Origin: Candidatus Phytoplasma ziziphi | GTDB taxonomy: Bacteria > Bacillota_I > Bacilli_A > Acholeplasmatales > Acholeplasmataceae | Direction of reading: 5' to 3' | DNA: 64,000 nucleotides | Assembly: GCF_003640545.1 (NCBI RefSeq) | Contig: NZ_CP025121.1 | Span: 310,001-374,000 of the forward strand | Shown here: piece by piece, positions 55,995-64,000 of the stretch | Numbering within the stretch: position 1 is the first letter of the stretch | How the letters are laid out: each line of letters begins with the position of its first letter | Translations under genes and position numbers: made by a program | Notes under the pieces: model-generated | Seen by the model: only the letters and a program-made list of their open reading frames with translations | Databases searched by the model: none | What the model was told of the DNA's origin: nothing

Positions 55995-58511
55995 ATGATT
56001 TTTAATTTTGTCAAAAAATTTTTTAACTCCTCTAATAAATACTTAAAAAAAGCTCAATTGTTAGTTAATAAAATGAGTAATTTTAGTGAGGGGTTTGCTA
56101 AATTAAATGATGATGATTTTCCTAAAGAAACCGAACGATTAAAAAAAATGTATCAAGCGGGAACTTCTTTAAATGATTTATTACCAGAAGCTTTTGCTTT
56201 AACGAAAGAAGCTTGTACTAGAGTTACAGGATTAACTCCTTATAATGTGCAGCTTTTAGGAGCGGTCATTTTATATCAAGGACAAATTGCTGAGATGAAA
56301 ACAGGCGAAGGTAAAACTTTAACCTCAGTTATGCCCGCTTATTTAAATGCTTTAAGTGGGGAAGGTGTTCATATTGTTACTGTCAATGAATATTTAGCAT
56401 GTCGTGAATCTGAAGGTGAAATAGGAGATGTATTTCGTTTTTTAGGATTAACTGTTGGGTTAAATATTAAAGACAAAAATATCGAAGAAAAAAAATTAGC
56501 TTATAAATGTGATATTCTTTATTCTACTAACAGCGAATTAGGTTTCGATTATTTAAGAGATAATATTCAAAATGAAATCGAAAATTTATTGATGACAAGA
56601 GAATATAATTACGCTATTATTGATGAGGTAGATTCGATTTTAATTGATGAAGCCAGAACGCCTTTAATTATTTCCAGTCCTGCGAAACAAGGAATTAAAT
56701 TTTATAGAGATGCAAATCGTTTTGCTAAAACTTTAAAAGAAAATGGTTATATAATTGATTTAGAATCTAAAACAATTGAATTATCTGAAGAAGGAATCGC
56801 TAAAGCTGAAACTTTTTTCCAAATTAAAAACTTATATAGCGGTAATAATTATTCTTTGTTGCATTGTATTAAAAACGCTTTAAAAGCTGTTTTTATTATG
56901 AATAAAAATAAAGATTATTTAGTAGATAATAATAAAGTTTTAATTATTGATCAATTTACAGGAAGAGTTTTGCAAGGTCGTCAGTTTAGTGATGGTTTGC
57001 ATCAAGCTTTAGAAGCAAAAGAAGGTTGTAGCATCGAAGGAGAAACAGAAATTAACGCAACTATTACTTATCAAAATTTCTTTCGTATTTATAAAAAAAT
57101 ATCTGGTATGACAGGAACAGCTAAAACAGAAGAAAAAGAATTTATTAGTATTTATAATATGAGAGTTATTGAAATTCCGACTAATAAATTAATGATTAGA
57201 AAAGATATGCCTGATTTTGTTTTTGCCACTTTAGATCAAAAATGGGAATCTTTAATTCAAGATATAGAAGAAAGATATAAAAATAAACAACCCGTTTTAA
57301 TAGGAACCGTTACAGTAGAAGTCTCTGAACAAATTTCAATAAATTTAAAAAAAAGAAAAATTCCTCATGAAATTTTAAATGCCAAAAATCATTTAAAAGA
57401 AGCAGAGATTATTGCTAAAGCTGGTCAAAAAGGTTCTATTACTATTGCTACTAATATGGCAGGTCGTGGTACTGATATTCGTTTAGGAGAAGGAGTAGTA
57501 GAATTAGGTGGGTTAGCTGTTTTAGGAACTGAAAGACATGAATCAAGAAGAATTGATAACCAATTAAGAGGTCGTGCTGGTCGTCAAGGAGACCCTGGTT
57601 ATTCAAGATTTTTTGTTTCAGCAGAAGATGAATTAGTTCAACGTTTTGGTGGTCAACGAATTCAAAAAATGATAATGCTTTTAAACAAAACCCAAGATAA
57701 TCAAGGGCAAAATAAACCTATTTCTTATAAATTTTTTACTAAATTTTTCACTAATATACAAAAGAAAATTGAATCTTCTAATTTTGATTATCGTAAATTT
57801 ATTTTACAATTTGATTCTGTTTTAGATGTACAAAGAAAAATTATTTATACACAAAGAAGAGAAATTTTGATGTTAGATAATATAGAAGATTTAGTTATTA
57901 ATATAATACATAAAACAGTAAATAAAAAAATTAAATATTTTTTATCAAATAAAATAGGAAAAATAGAATATCAAAATTTACTTGATTTTATTGATTATCT
58001 AGAAAAATTATTTTTACCTCAAGGTATTCTTAAATTAGAAGAATTACAACAAATAAAAGAAAATAAAAATAATTTTGAAAAAGAAATAATTGAATTAGTT
58101 CATGAAAAAATTAAAAATATTTTAGAACAACATAAACAAAACTTGATTATTGATGGTCAGGATTATTATTTCCAAACTTTAAGATTTATTATGCTTCAAA
58201 ATATTGATAATCACTTTAAGCGTCATATGTCAGATATGAATATGTTGAGCAAAAGTATTAATTTTTTAAGTTACGGACAACAAAATGTTTTAACAGTTTA
58301 TCAAGATACAGGATGCACTTTTTTTAATGAAATGATGGAAAATATTTGTTTTGAAACAACGCGTATTATTTTAAAATTCTTCTGTTCAAAAGAAGATTTT
58401 TTAGAAAGAAAACAACAAGAGCAAATTTTAAGTAAAAATAATTTAAAAAAAGACATTATTAATAGAAAAAACAGAAGAAAACATAAATCTGTTAAAACAC
58501 CATGGAATTAG
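55995..58511 (+). CDS. secA: Preprotein translocase ATPase SecA
   Basis: SecA drives proteins through SecYEG and would export this organism's surface and effector proteins. I start at the ATG at 55995 ([10 protein letters not shown]). A TTG frame at 55950 adds 15 unlikely residues without a ribosome-binding site, and AGAAAGG lies between them. 838 residues: [11 protein letters not shown] (Walker A), [16 protein letters not shown] (Walker B), preprotein cross-linking domain, [10 protein letters not shown] and [13 protein letters not shown] (second RecA domain), and helical wing/scaffold. The C-terminal zinc-binding SecB tail is absent, as is usual where SecB is missing. Confidence 0.97.
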   Translation: MIFNFVKKFFNSSNKYLKKAQLLVNKMSNFSEGFAKLNDDDFPKETERLKKMYQAGTSLNDLLPEAFALTKEACTRVTGLTPYNVQLLGAVILYQGQIAEMKTGEGKTLTSVMPAYLNALSGEGVHIVTVNEYLACRESEGEIGDVFRFLGLTVGLNIKDKNIEEKKLAYKCDILYSTNSELGFDYLRDNIQNEIENLLMTREYNYAIIDEVDSILIDEARTPLIISSPAKQGIKFYRDANRFAKTLKENGYIIDLESKTIELSEEGIAKAETFFQIKNLYSGNNYSLLHCIKNALKAVFIMNKNKDYLVDNNKVLIIDQFTGRVLQGRQFSDGLHQALEAKEGCSIEGETEINATITYQNFFRIYKKISGMTGTAKTEEKEFISIYNMRVIEIPTNKLMIRKDMPDFVFATLDQKWESLIQDIEERYKNKQPVLIGTVTVEVSEQISINLKKRKIPHEILNAKNHLKEAEIIAKAGQKGSITIATNMAGRGTDIRLGEGVVELGGLAVLGTERHESRRIDNQLRGRAGRQGDPGYSRFFVSAEDELVQRFGGQRIQKMIMLLNKTQDNQGQNKPISYKFFTKFFTNIQKKIESSNFDYRKFILQFDSVLDVQRKIIYTQRREILMLDNIEDLVINIIHKTVNKKIKYFLSNKIGKIEYQNLLDFIDYLEKLFLPQGILKLEELQQIKENKNNFEKEIIELVHEKIKNILEQHKQNLIIDGQDYYFQTLRFIMLQNIDNHFKRHMSDMNMLSKSINFLSYGQQNVLTVYQDTGCTFFNEMMENICFETTRIILKFFCSKEDFLERKQQEQILSKNNLKKDIINRKNRRKHKSVKTPWN

Positions 58512-58542
58512 AATATTTTTTACAAGGATTATTTAATATATA

Positions 58543-59628
58543 ATGGACAAGTATGAAATCAATAAAACTTTAGAAAATTTAAAAACGATTTTATCAGATT
58601 TAGAATATAAAATTAATTTAAAAGAAAAAAAAGAAAAAATCGAAGAAATTAATAAATCGATGGCAGACGCTTCTTTTTGGGAAAAAAGTGATAATGCTAC
58701 CAAAATAACTAAACAATTTTCTAAATTACAAGAACAAGTTAATTCTTTTTCGAAATTAAAAAAAAATTTAAATGACTTAATTGTTTTGTTAGATTTAACA
58801 GAAGAAAATGATAGTGATTTTTTAATTTTGACTGAAGATTTGAAAAAAATAAAAAAAGATATTAAAAATTTTGAAATTAATATTTTATTAAATAAACCTT
58901 ATGACGAAAATAATGCTATTTTGATTTTACACCCTGGTGCAGGAGGCACAGAATCTCAAGATTGGTGCGAAATGTTATTTCGAATGTATCAAAGATATGC
59001 TCAAAGAAAAAACTTTCAAACTAAAATTTTATATTTACAACAAGGTTCAGAAATCGGTTTAAAAGCAGTTAGTTTATTGATTAAAGGTAATTATGCTTAC
59101 GGATATTTAAAAGCCGAAAGAGGAGTTCATAGATTAGTGAGAGTATCCCCTTTCGATTCCAATTTACGTAGACATACTTCTTTTGTATCTTGTGAAGTTT
59201 TACCTGAAATAAACGAAGAAATTGAAATTAATATTAAAGATGAAGATTTAAGAATTGATGTTTTTCGTAGTAGCGGAGCTGGTGGACAACACGTTAATAC
59301 AACTGATTCGGCTGTGAGAATAACTCATTTACCTACTAATATAGTGGTAAACTGTCAAAACGAAAGAAGCCAAATCAAAAATAGAGAAACAGCCTTACAA
59401 ATTTTAAAAACTAAATTATTAAATTTAGCTCTTATGAAACAAAAAGAAAATGAAAATAATTTAAAAGAAGACCAAAAAGATATTAGTTGGGGCAACCAAA
59501 TTCGAAGTTATGTTTTTCATCCTTATCAAATGGTAAAAGATCATCGTACTAATCATGAATTTTTTCAAATTGAATTAGTTATGAATGGTTATTTAGATGA
59601 ATTTATCAATGCTTTTTTAAAACAATAA
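58543..59628 (+). CDS. prfB: Peptide chain release factor 2
   Basis: RF2 ends translation at UGA and UAA. 361 residues, SPF recognition motif in VRVSPFDSNLRRHTS, and GGQ in RSSGAGGQHVNTTDSAVRI. The frame is continuous from ATG: no in-frame TGA and no programmed +1 frameshift site in the first 30 codons, unlike many bacteria. Its presence shows that UGA is a stop codon here. ACAAGGA lies ~15 bases before the ATG; secA is 31 bases upstream, a probable operon. Confidence 0.96.
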   Translation: MDKYEINKTLENLKTILSDLEYKINLKEKKEKIEEINKSMADASFWEKSDNATKITKQFSKLQEQVNSFSKLKKNLNDLIVLLDLTEENDSDFLILTEDLKKIKKDIKNFEINILLNKPYDENNAILILHPGAGGTESQDWCEMLFRMYQRYAQRKNFQTKILYLQQGSEIGLKAVSLLIKGNYAYGYLKAERGVHRLVRVSPFDSNLRRHTSFVSCEVLPEINEEIEINIKDEDLRIDVFRSSGAGGQHVNTTDSAVRITHLPTNIVVNCQNERSQIKNRETALQILKTKLLNLALMKQKENENNLKEDQKDISWGNQIRSYVFHPYQMVKDHRTNHEFFQIELVMNGYLDEFINAFLKQ

Positions 59629-59734
59629 AAATAATTATAATTTTATAAAATTTTTATTTAAAAAAAGTTATAATTGAAAATTTAATTTTATATAAATTCT
59701 TAATATTAAGGCGATTTGGTTTAATATATAAAAT

Positions 59735-60466
59735 ATGATAAATCATAAAAAAATTTCTGGTAATGTTTTTTATAAATGGTTTTGGATTATATTAAATGAT
59801 TTTTTATTGGCTTTTGCTATTTATTTTTTTATTTTAGGTCCGAAATTGAATAATGGCGGTTTAGATGGGTTATCTTTATTAACAGCACAAATTATTAAAT
59901 TTGTTTCAGTTAATAAATTTTTATTAGAATCAAATAGTTTTGATTTATGGATATTTATTTTTGTTCTTTTTTATAATTTTGTAACTATTTTATTAAGTTA
60001 TAAATTTTTTGGCAAAGATTTTTGTAAAAAAACAATTTTTTTAGCTTTTTTTTTAACTGGTTGTTTTTTTCTTTTAAATCATTTTATAGGAACAGATCAA
60101 AGAAAATTCTTTTTATCAAGAATTTTTGTTGACCTAAATGAAAATGATTTTAAATCATTTATAATATCTGCTCTTTTAGGCGGCCTTTTGATCGGTTATA
60201 CATTGAGTAATATTCGTAATTTAGGCTATAACACTGGAGGAATGGATATTGTCCAAAAAATTTTAAAAGATATTTGTGGTATAAATTTTATTTTAGTTTT
60301 ATTGTTTACTGATGGAATGATTGTTTTTTGCTCTTCTTTAATCGAAAACAAACACGGCTTAAAATTTTTTTTTGGTAGATTATTTTGTTCTTTTTTGTCT
60401 TTAATTATTGTTGGTTTTGTAATTGAAAAAAGAGATGTTCTTACAAAAAATGAAAAAACATTATAA
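59735..60466 (+). CDS. YitT-family integral membrane protein, paralogue 3
   Basis: 243 residues, about six membrane spans. Contains LNNGGLDGLSLLTAQIIKF and LGYNTGGMDIVQKILKDICG, the two G-G-x-D motifs typical of YitT/DUF161. No C-terminal cytosolic domain. AAGGCGA precedes the ATG by ~20 bases. The function is unknown; the paralogues at 35819 and 46077 share only the general pattern, so they are old duplicates. Confidence 0.75.
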   Translation: MINHKKISGNVFYKWFWIILNDFLLAFAIYFFILGPKLNNGGLDGLSLLTAQIIKFVSVNKFLLESNSFDLWIFIFVLFYNFVTILLSYKFFGKDFCKKTIFLAFFLTGCFFLLNHFIGTDQRKFFLSRIFVDLNENDFKSFIISALLGGLLIGYTLSNIRNLGYNTGGMDIVQKILKDICGINFILVLLFTDGMIVFCSSLIENKHGLKFFFGRLFCSFLSLIIVGFVIEKRDVLTKNEKTL

Positions 60467-60501
60467 TATTTTCATAAATATTTTATATAATTTGTTTCTT
60501 T

Positions 60502-60522
60502 AAAATATCAAGAAGATATTTT
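60502..60522 (+). terminator. Putative terminator upstream of nadE
   Basis: AAAATATC / GATATTTT around AAGAA, followed by GGATATTTTT. The stem is weak and the T run is offset. Confidence 0.35.
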
Positions 60523-60628
60523 GGATATTTTTGCACAATACTATAAAAATTTATTGAAAAATTATGTATACAATTTACATTTATAAAAATTAAAATGAAA
60601 AAACACAATTAGAAAGGTTTTTCAATAA

Positions 60629-62392
60629 ATGTATAAAAACAGTTCTATCAAAATAGAAATGTCAAGTCCTGATTTATATGTTGGTAATTCCTTTAAAAAT
60701 GCTAAAAGTATTATTGAAGTTTTAAATAAAAGCAAAGCAAGTGTGGTTTTATTTCCAGAATTATGTTTAAGCGGTTATTCAGCAGGAGATTTATTTTTCG
60801 AAACTACTTTTTTAGAAGAGAATATAAATTCTCTTAATTTTCTTATTAATAATAATTCTTTCAAAGGTGTTTATTTAATTGGGATGCCTTTTTTATTCAA
60901 AGAAGTTATTTTTAATGTAGCTGTGGTTATTCAAAATAAAAAAATTTTAGGTATTGTTCCTAAACAAATGATACCTAATTATAAAGAATTTAGTGAAAAA
61001 AGATGGTTCCAATCAGGTAAACATATAGATACTAAAATAATTAATTTTTTAGGACAAAAAGTTCCTATCGGAAATATTTTATTTGTTAATAAACAATTTG
61101 ATATTATTTTTGGTGTTGAAATTTGTCAAGATTTATGGACTATCGAATCACCTAGTGATTTAATGGTTTTGAATGGAGCGCATTTGATTTTTAATTTATC
61201 TTCTTCTACAGAACATTTTGAAAAAGATCGACTTCGTAAATTAGCGGTTTTAAATCATTCACGTAAACAAATAGGTGGATATTTTTACACTAGCAGCGGT
61301 ATAACAGAATCTTCAGTGGATACTCTTTTTTCTAATCATAAAATTGCAGCTGTTTTAGGAAAAATTATTGGCGAAAAAAATTTAACAAGTTCAGATATTA
61401 GTTTGGTAGTAGATGTTTTTATAGATGCTATTAAATATCAAAGACGAATCGATACAACTTATGCAGAACAAAAAATTGGAAAAGAGTTTTCTTTTATGAA
61501 ATCTTATTTCGAAGTTGAAGAAGTAGATTTTTATGAATTTGAAAAAAATTTTAATTCCAGGCCTTTTTTGGATGATAACAAAGAAGAATTAGAAAAACAA
61601 TTGAAGTTATCCAATGTTATTCAAGTATTATCTTTGAAAACAAAAATGTCTTCTATATTTAATTCTAAAATCGTATTAGAAATGAAAAACAGATTAAATG
61701 AAATTTTGATTCTTTTAGTAGTTGTTCAATACTTTCGCGATAATAAAAAGAATTTACAATATTTAGAAATTATTATCAAAGAGTTAAATTATTCTGATGA
61801 TCCGCATATTTTATTTTTTACGAAAAAATTATTAAAAAATTTAGGCATAACTAATGTTAAAATTATTAAAGAAAACGAAGTTTCATACTTAGAACAACTT
61901 TTCAATGATGGATTTAATAAATTGATTTTAGAAAGCGATAATTTATCAGATTTGGCCGTTGGAAGCATAAATTATAGTTTCCGTTCAGATAATGTTTTTT
62001 TATATAATTTAAATTTAGGAATACCTAATACTTTAATGTCCGAATTAATTATTTTTCATTTTAAAGAAAATAAAATATTTATTGAAGATGATATCAAAAA
62101 TTTCTATTTATATAAAATAGAAAAATTTTTAAATTTTCAAGTTATTGTAGAAGATTTTATTTTATATCATCATTTGAATAATAGTTTTCGAAAAGAAAAG
62201 ATAGCTTTTTTAATAGAAAAAACTTTTTTGTTAACTTATCAAGAAAGTTTGTTGTTAGTCACACGATATATGAAAAATTTTTATCAAAATCAATATAAAA
62301 GAAATACAATGTCTCCTGGGCCTAAAATTTTATCTTATAGTCTTTCTTATCGTACAGAATTAAAAATTCCCATTCACATGGAAAGAGAATAG
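60629..62392 (+). CDS. nadE: Glutamine-dependent NAD+ synthetase homologue with a degenerate synthetase site
   Basis: 587 residues. The nitrilase-type glutaminase domain (1 to ~275) keeps the catalytic triad: VLFPELCLSGY (E44), VPKQMIPNYKEF (K112) and GVEICQDLW (C166). The C-terminal half follows the layout of bacterial two-domain NadE: RPFLDDN, then the strand KIVLEMKNRLNEILILLVVV in place of K-vViGvSGGLDSTLALLVaV, NLSDLAVGS for DLSELALGW, NLGIPNTLM for NAGVPKTL, and the end KRNTMSPGPKILSYSLS. The ATP-pyrophosphatase P-loop SGGLDS is thus KNRLNE (353-358), and the T/E-rich segment between is shortened. Amidation of NaAD to NAD+ is unlikely with these changes; it may act only as a glutaminase or be in decay. 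Confidence 0.85.
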   Translation: MYKNSSIKIEMSSPDLYVGNSFKNAKSIIEVLNKSKASVVLFPELCLSGYSAGDLFFETTFLEENINSLNFLINNNSFKGVYLIGMPFLFKEVIFNVAVVIQNKKILGIVPKQMIPNYKEFSEKRWFQSGKHIDTKIINFLGQKVPIGNILFVNKQFDIIFGVEICQDLWTIESPSDLMVLNGAHLIFNLSSSTEHFEKDRLRKLAVLNHSRKQIGGYFYTSSGITESSVDTLFSNHKIAAVLGKIIGEKNLTSSDISLVVDVFIDAIKYQRRIDTTYAEQKIGKEFSFMKSYFEVEEVDFYEFEKNFNSRPFLDDNKEELEKQLKLSNVIQVLSLKTKMSSIFNSKIVLEMKNRLNEILILLVVVQYFRDNKKNLQYLEIIIKELNYSDDPHILFFTKKLLKNLGITNVKIIKENEVSYLEQLFNDGFNKLILESDNLSDLAVGSINYSFRSDNVFLYNLNLGIPNTLMSELIIFHFKENKIFIEDDIKNFYLYKIEKFLNFQVIVEDFILYHHLNNSFRKEKIAFLIEKTFLLTYQESLLLVTRYMKNFYQNQYKRNTMSPGPKILSYSLSYRTELKIPIHMERE

Positions 62393-62429
62393 TTTAAATA
62401 AAAAATATTTAAAAATTTAAAGGTCAAAT

Positions 62430-63578
62430 ATGAAAAAAAAAGTAATAATTGGTTTATCTGGCGGAGTCGATAGTAGTGTAGCTGCTTTTCTTTTAAAGAA
62501 AGCAGGTTATGAAGTCGAAGGTGTTTTTATGCGTAATTGGGATAGTAGCTTGAATTATGATATAGAAGGTAATCCTTTTGTTAATAATAATATTTGCCCT
62601 CAAGAACAAGATTTCAGTGATGCTTTGAAAGTCGCTGAACAATTGGATATTAAATGTCATAAGGTTGATTTTTCAGAGGATTATTGGAATCAAGTTTTTA
62701 CTTCTTTTTTAAACAGTTTAAAAGCGAATTTAACTCCTAATCCGGATGTTTTATGCAATAATAAGATTAAATTTGATACTTTTGTTAAATATGTTGAACA
62801 ATTTAATCCAGATTATATTGCTATGGGACATTATGCTAGGATTATTTATAAAAACAAAGAAATTATTTTAGCTAAAGCTTTTGATCGTGATAAAGATCAA
62901 ACTTATTTTTTATCTCAATTAAAGACAGAACAATTAAAAAAAGTTCTGTTTCCTTTAGGCGAGTTAACTAAGAAACAAGTGAGAGAAATTGCCGTGAAGG
63001 AAAATCTAATTACTGCTAAAAAAAAAGATTCTACAGGTATTTGTTTTATTGGCGAAAGAAATTTTTTTGTTTTTTTAAATAATTACTTAAATACTAATAA
63101 AGGTCCTATAAAAGATATGAATGGTGTCTTTTTGAAAGAACACGAAGGTGTTATTAAGTATACTATCGGTCAAAGAAAAAGATTAAATTTAAAGGTCACA
63201 AAAGAAAACCAATCTCCTTGGTTTGTTGTTGGAAAAGATTTAAAGAATAATATTCTTTATGTAGATCAAAATGCCGAAAGTCCTTATTTATATAGCGATT
63301 CTGCTTTAATTATTGATGTTGTTTGGAGAAATTGCGAGGGTTATATTTATAAAAAAAATGCTAGAATGGAAATAGAAGCTAAATTTCGTTATCGTCAACC
63401 TAATCAAGAAGTGGAAATTATATTTTTAAATGAAAATACAATTAAGATTTATTATCCGCAAAAAATTAAATTAGTTACTCCTGGCCAAGTTTGTTCTTTT
63501 TATAAAGGAGATTTTTGTTTAGGCGCTGGCATAATAAAAACAGTCTATTCTCAAAACAAAAAAATGTTATATGTTTAA
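62430..63578 (+). CDS. mnmA: tRNA-specific 2-thiouridylase MnmA
   Basis: MnmA makes s2U34 in tRNA-Lys, -Glu and -Gln. 382 residues. The PP-loop IGLSGGVDSSVAAFLLK is intact. NPDVLCNNKIKF supplies the first catalytic Cys and DSTGICFIGER the second. YTIGQRK and the C-terminal beta-barrel (VTPGQVCSFYKGDFCLGAG) are normal. AAAGGT is 7 bases before the ATG. nadE ends 37 bases upstream; the intact P-loop here makes a good contrast to that gene. Works with MnmE (1.6 kb) on the same nucleotide. Confidence 0.97.
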   Translation: MKKKVIIGLSGGVDSSVAAFLLKKAGYEVEGVFMRNWDSSLNYDIEGNPFVNNNICPQEQDFSDALKVAEQLDIKCHKVDFSEDYWNQVFTSFLNSLKANLTPNPDVLCNNKIKFDTFVKYVEQFNPDYIAMGHYARIIYKNKEIILAKAFDRDKDQTYFLSQLKTEQLKKVLFPLGELTKKQVREIAVKENLITAKKKDSTGICFIGERNFFVFLNNYLNTNKGPIKDMNGVFLKEHEGVIKYTIGQRKRLNLKVTKENQSPWFVVGKDLKNNILYVDQNAESPYLYSDSALIIDVVWRNCEGYIYKKNARMEIEAKFRYRQPNQEVEIIFLNENTIKIYYPQKIKLVTPGQVCSFYKGDFCLGAGIIKTVYSQNKKMLYV

Positions 63579-63639
63579 ACTTTATTTTTCTAAATACTTT
63601 ATAATAATAAAAAAATAGAGAAAGCATAGGTTTATTTAT

Positions 63640-64000
63640 ATGGAAGACCAATTAATTCAAAAATTAGAAAATGAGGAAGAGATTTATAAAGAATTAATGG
63701 TTCAAATTAATTCATATATTACTGATAAAGATATTTTAAAGCAAATACACAAAGCTTATTTATTAGCTCAACGTAAACATAAAAAACAAAAAAGAGAAAC
63801 AGGCGAAGATTTTATTATTCATCCTATTCGTGTTGCTCAAATTTTAGCAGATTTAAAAAGTGAACCTAATACTTTGATGGCAGGATTATTACATGATGTT
63901 TTAGAAGATACTAATTTAACTTTTGATGAATTAAAATTGGCTGTAGGCGAAGACATTGCTCATATAGTCGAAAGAACAACTAAATTAACTAAAATTGTTT
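63640..64000 (+). CDS. RelA/SpoT homologue, N-terminal hydrolase part (cut by window end)
   Basis: The first 120 codons of a (p)ppGpp synthetase/hydrolase. DFIIHPIRVAQIL, LLHDVLEDT and DIAHIVERTTKLTKI are the HD-domain motifs (His, His-Asp, Glu-Asp) of the hydrolase, all retained. The synthetase, TGS and ACT parts would lie beyond 64000 and cannot be judged. The ATG at 63640 has AGAGAAAG ~15 bases upstream, and mnmA lies 61 bases before it. Confidence 0.88.
   Translation, partial: MEDQLIQKLENEEEIYKELMVQINSYITDKDILKQIHKAYLLAQRKHKKQKRETGEDFIIHPIRVAQILADLKSEPNTLMAGLLHDVLEDTNLTFDELKLAVGEDIAHIVERTTKLTKIV

Overview
The window is very AT-rich and dense in genes. TGA is a real stop codon here, and both release factors (RF1 and RF2) are present. 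Together with a HrcA/CIRCE heat-shock operon, PolC, lipoate ligase, YitT-type membrane proteins, a DUF2963 protein and a spiralin-like surface protein, this points to a phytoplasma ('Candidatus Phytoplasma', Acholeplasmatales). Mycoplasmas and spiroplasmas read TGA as Trp and would lack RF2. I cannot name the species. No rRNA, tRNA, CRISPR array or intact transposase was seen.

Layout. 1-5.9 kb: end of a probable solute-binding protein, nanoRNase/DHH phosphatase, mnmE, thrS, nitroreductase. 6-10.5 kb: two tandem copies of an ATPase-permease (MacB/FtsX-like) ABC exporter, duplicated with their promoter and terminator regions. 10.5-16.9 kb (minus strand): the heat-shock operon hrcA-grpE-dnaK-dnaJ followed by lplA, driven by two tandem promoter+CIRCE units. 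16.9-19.8 kb: a large membrane-anchored trypsin-like protease. 19.8-31.8 kb is the accessory region. It holds a 4.2 kb element bounded by ~103-bp inverted repeats with a DnaI-like helicase loader and small ORFs, then a Panacea-type toxin-antitoxin candidate with a frameshifted antitoxin. Next comes an array of four paralogous secreted/anchored small proteins (two intact, two decayed), a coiled-coil pseudogene, a DUF2963 protein and a spiralin-like surface protein. 31.8-64 kb is mostly housekeeping: ychF, ileS, xer recombinase, holA, tsaC, prfA, dnaB, a GdpP-L9 fusion, rpsR-ssb-rpsF, a SpoU methyltransferase, an odd exonuclease VII-like gene, polC, NADH oxidase, secA, prfB, nadE, mnmA and the start of a RelA/SpoT homologue. 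Three YitT paralogues are scattered among them.

How the genes fit together. Replication functions (polC, holA, dnaB, ssb, xer, DnaI-like loader), translation and tRNA modification (thrS, ileS, prfA, prfB, mnmE, mnmA, tsaC, r-proteins) and stress signalling (CIRCE regulon, c-di-AMP phosphodiesterase, RSH) form the core. Biosynthesis is almost absent, as expected of an obligate parasite. The most notable observations are: NadE keeps its glutaminase triad but has lost the ATP-pyrophosphatase P-loop; ThrRS has lost all four editing-site ligands; GrpE carries a cysteine pentad-repeat N-terminus; the protease appears to be built from three trypsin-like modules with one active; the exonuclease VII-like protein ends in a new tandem repeat; and the small anchored proteins look like a recombining mosaic family.
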